NCBI GenBank assembly: GCA_022844135.1
Contig: JALHMG010000009.1
Location: 1 to 64,000, forward strand
Direction: 5' to 3'
Source: Lysobacterales bacterium
Lineage (GTDB): Bacteria > Pseudomonadota > Gammaproteobacteria > Xanthomonadales > SZUA-5
Length of the DNA stretch: 64,000 bases
Part shown: positions 62,375 to 64,000 of the stretch, in pieces
How positions within the stretch are numbered: position 1 is the first letter of the stretch
Layout: each line of letters begins with the position of its first letter
The notes under the pieces: model-generated
What the model saw: the letters and a program-made list of their open reading frames with translations, nothing else
Told to the model about the DNA's origin: nothing
Database searches by the model: none
Program-made: the position numbers and the translations under genes

Positions 62375-63760
62375 ATGACCGCCTCTGGCCCCCGCTGGGC
62401 ACTCTACGCCGGTCCCGTCGCCGCACTGGCCGTCGGCCTGCTTGCAAACGCCAACGGCATGCCGCTGCCGTTTGCGCTCACGGCAGCGCTGACCGCCTGG
62501 ATCGCGTTCTGGTGGGTACTGGAGCCGATCCCGGCGCCCTACACGGCCTTGCTACCTCTGGCGCTGCTGCCGATGTTCGGCATTCTCGATGCCAAAGGTG
62601 TAGCCGAAGCCTATGGCAACGAAGTCATCTTGCTGCTTGCTGGCGGCTTCATGTTGTCGGCCGCGGTTGAGAACACTGGCGCGCATCGGCGTCTGGCGTT
62701 TTGGATGCTGCAGCTCACCGGCGGGCAAAGCGGTCGACGGGTGCTGTTCGGCTTCATCCTTGCCGCTGGCGTACTCAGCATGTGGATCTCGAACGCCGCG
62801 ACCACGCTTCTGCTGATTCCCGTGGCGCTGGCAATCGTCGAGCGCTATCCGGATCCGCGCCTCGCCGCACCGTTGGTCCTCGGGATCGCTTATGCGGCTA
62901 GTTTCGGCGGGCTCGGCACGCCGATCGGCACGCCACCGAACCTGATTTTCCGCCAGCAGTATGAGCAAGCCACCGGCATCGAGATTGGTTTTGTCGATTG
63001 GTTCGTCTGGGGCTTGCCGATTGTTGCGATCACCCTGCCGCTATTGGCGCTGTGGCTTGGACGCTCGTTGAAAAACACACCGCCGGCAGAGTTGCCGACG
63101 CTGGGGGCCATCACTGTTGCCGAACGCCGGGTGCTGCTCGTGTTCGGCATTGTCGCCTGCCTTTGGGTGTTCCGCACCGACCCTTGGGGCGGCTGGAAGA
63201 CCTGGATCGGATTGCCCAAAGCCTCGGATGCCAGCGTGGCACTGCTGGGCGCGCTGGCGATGGGCCTGGTGTCCGACGGCAAGGGCGGAAAGCTGCTCAG
63301 CTGGGACGCTGCCGAACGCATTCCGTGGGGAACATTGCTGCTCTTTGGCGGCGGTATCGCGCTTGCCAGCGCATTCGCCACCAGCGGGCTGTCGAACTTC
63401 ATCGCCGAGCGGTTGACCCTGCTCCAGGAGCTGCCGTTGCCGCTGATGTTGTTCGGTCTGTGCCTGGGCGTGACGCTGCTCAGCGAGATCGCCAGCAACA
63501 CGGCAACCGCAGCGCTCCTGATGCCGCTGCTCGCGTCGGCCGCGGTGGCGGCGAACGTCGACCCACTGGTGTTCATGCTGCCCGCCGCGCTCGCTGCAAG
63601 CCTGGGCTTCATGCTGCCGGTCGCCACCGCGCCCAATGCGATCGCCTACGCGACCGGTCGGGTCAGTAACCAGCACATGTTGCGCGAAGGCTGGCTGATG
63701 GACATCGTTGGCGTGGCCGCGGTTTCTGCGGTGGTGTATGCGGTGTTTTCTGGGACGTAA
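62375..63760 (+). CDS. SLC13/DASS-family anion transporter
   Basis: 461 aa from the ATG at 62375 (GGAG 8 nt upstream). About 11-12 membrane segments. The paired substrate/sodium motifs are visible: MWISNAATTLLLIP and LSEIASNTATAALLMP (S-N-x-T). It should import di- or tricarboxylates or related anions with sodium. A sodium-type exporter and a NaChBac-like channel are also in this window. Confidence 0.92.
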   Translation: MTASGPRWALYAGPVAALAVGLLANANGMPLPFALTAALTAWIAFWWVLEPIPAPYTALLPLALLPMFGILDAKGVAEAYGNEVILLLAGGFMLSAAVENTGAHRRLAFWMLQLTGGQSGRRVLFGFILAAGVLSMWISNAATTLLLIPVALAIVERYPDPRLAAPLVLGIAYAASFGGLGTPIGTPPNLIFRQQYEQATGIEIGFVDWFVWGLPIVAITLPLLALWLGRSLKNTPPAELPTLGAITVAERRVLLVFGIVACLWVFRTDPWGGWKTWIGLPKASDASVALLGALAMGLVSDGKGGKLLSWDAAERIPWGTLLLFGGGIALASAFATSGLSNFIAERLTLLQELPLPLMLFGLCLGVTLLSEIASNTATAALLMPLLASAAVAANVDPLVFMLPAALAASLGFMLPVATAPNAIAYATGRVSNQHMLREGWLMDIVGVAAVSAVVYAVFSGT

Positions 63761-63811
63761 TGCTATCGAGCAACTTTATGTTCTTGCAGGGAAATTGGTC
63801 TTTGGAGTAAG

Positions 63812-63844
63812 TTTGCTTTAAAATTTCCACGAGTTTAAAGCAAA
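63812..63844 (+). promoter_or_regulatory. Perfect 11-bp inverted repeat overlapping the next start codon
   Basis: TTTGCTTTAAA (63812-63822) and TTTAAAGCAAA (63834-63844) around an 11-nt spacer. AT-rich in a GC-rich genome; its last base is the A of the ATG at 63844. A repressor bound here would block transcription or translation of the next gene. Confidence 0.65.
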
Positions 63845-64000
63845 TGAAATCGTTCAGCTCGACACCGGACTTCGATCAGCTCCCGGTCGCATCGGTTATC
63901 GAGCTGATTCGCGGCGCCGAGATCGACGATCACGACTACTTGCATTGGGAACAAATTCGCTATCGGACACCGCCGCCGGGCTTAAGCAACCTCGAATGGT
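63844..64000 (+). CDS. Partial gene, possible Fic-family protein
   Basis: 52 codons from the ATG at 63844 to the window edge. The visible part contains VIELIRGAEIDDHDYLHWEQ then IRYRTPPPGLSNLEW, a pattern I associate with the N-terminal region of some Fic-domain proteins (Y-x-H-W-x2-L/I-R, then PP-G-L). The HPFx(D/E)GN motif would lie beyond the edge, so the call is tentative. A perfect inverted repeat overlaps its start. Confidence 0.4.
   Translation, partial: MKSFSSTPDFDQLPVASVIELIRGAEIDDHDYLHWEQIRYRTPPPGLSNLEW

Overview
The window looks like chromosome of a GC-rich gammaproteobacterium of the order Lysobacterales (Xanthomonadales), probably a Rhodanobacteraceae-type lineage. Evidence: the xanthomonad gene order prmB-aroC-asd-fimV, GluQ-tRNA synthetase, a TorF-type porin, and several secreted proteins carrying the F-A-D/N-G-F-E motif I associate with this order. 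The taxonomic call is inference; there is no rRNA or tRNA gene here.

Layout. 1-3 kb: secreted beta-helix protein and a palindromic mobile repeat. 3-5.8 kb: M28 lipoprotein peptidase divergent from class I aldolase. 5.9-7.6 kb: an overlapping SMC-like ATPase/TOPRIM-like pair of lower GC, a candidate defence module. 7.6-12 kb: DUF4097-type lipoprotein, soluble lytic transglycosylase, MurJ. 12.6-18.6 kb: fimV, asd, aroC, prmB. 19-21.8 kb: SCO1-like protein, phosphatidylserine decarboxylase, a 47-aa four-cysteine peptide and a secreted protein. 21.8-25.5 kb: GspE/PilB-type ATPase followed by a low-GC nitrilase-like gene and a 67-aa gene. 25.6-30 kb: a giant hybrid sensor kinase/regulator carrying an in-frame 36-aa tandem repeat. 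30-38 kb: CSLREA/beta-helix protein, unknown secreted protein, LPMO-FnIII-GH18 chitinase. 38-42.3 kb: cca, M17 peptidase, porin, gluQ. 42.3-44.6 kb: two toxin-antitoxin modules flanking htpX. 44.8-48.8 kb: five genes joined by 4-nt overlaps (membrane protein, XRE regulator, TAP-type hydrolase, ABC exporter). 49-54.8 kb: methyltransferase, DGFE protein, ogt, Ada-AlkA fusion, ion channel, comF. 54.8-57.6 kb: three exported proteins. 57.7-59.7 kb: 5'-truncated hsdR. 60-62 kb: histidine kinase/response regulator pair. 62.4-63.8 kb: SLC13 transporter; a possible Fic gene runs off the end.

Main second-look items. (1) A 246-bp non-coding element with 18-bp terminal inverted repeats and 4-bp YTAR duplications, four complete copies plus one cut by the window edge; a long subtype carries a nested hairpin with compensatory changes in both stems between its two copies. 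(2) A heptamer, (AACCAAG)n, directly 5' of five start codons and always in the sense orientation. (3) A C-terminal FA(D/N)GFE signature shared by four secreted proteins, internal in the chitinase. (4) Two low-GC cargo loci: the ATPase/TOPRIM pair and the nitrilase-like/67-aa pair. (5) A palindromic 108-bp repeat amplified in frame inside a signalling protein.
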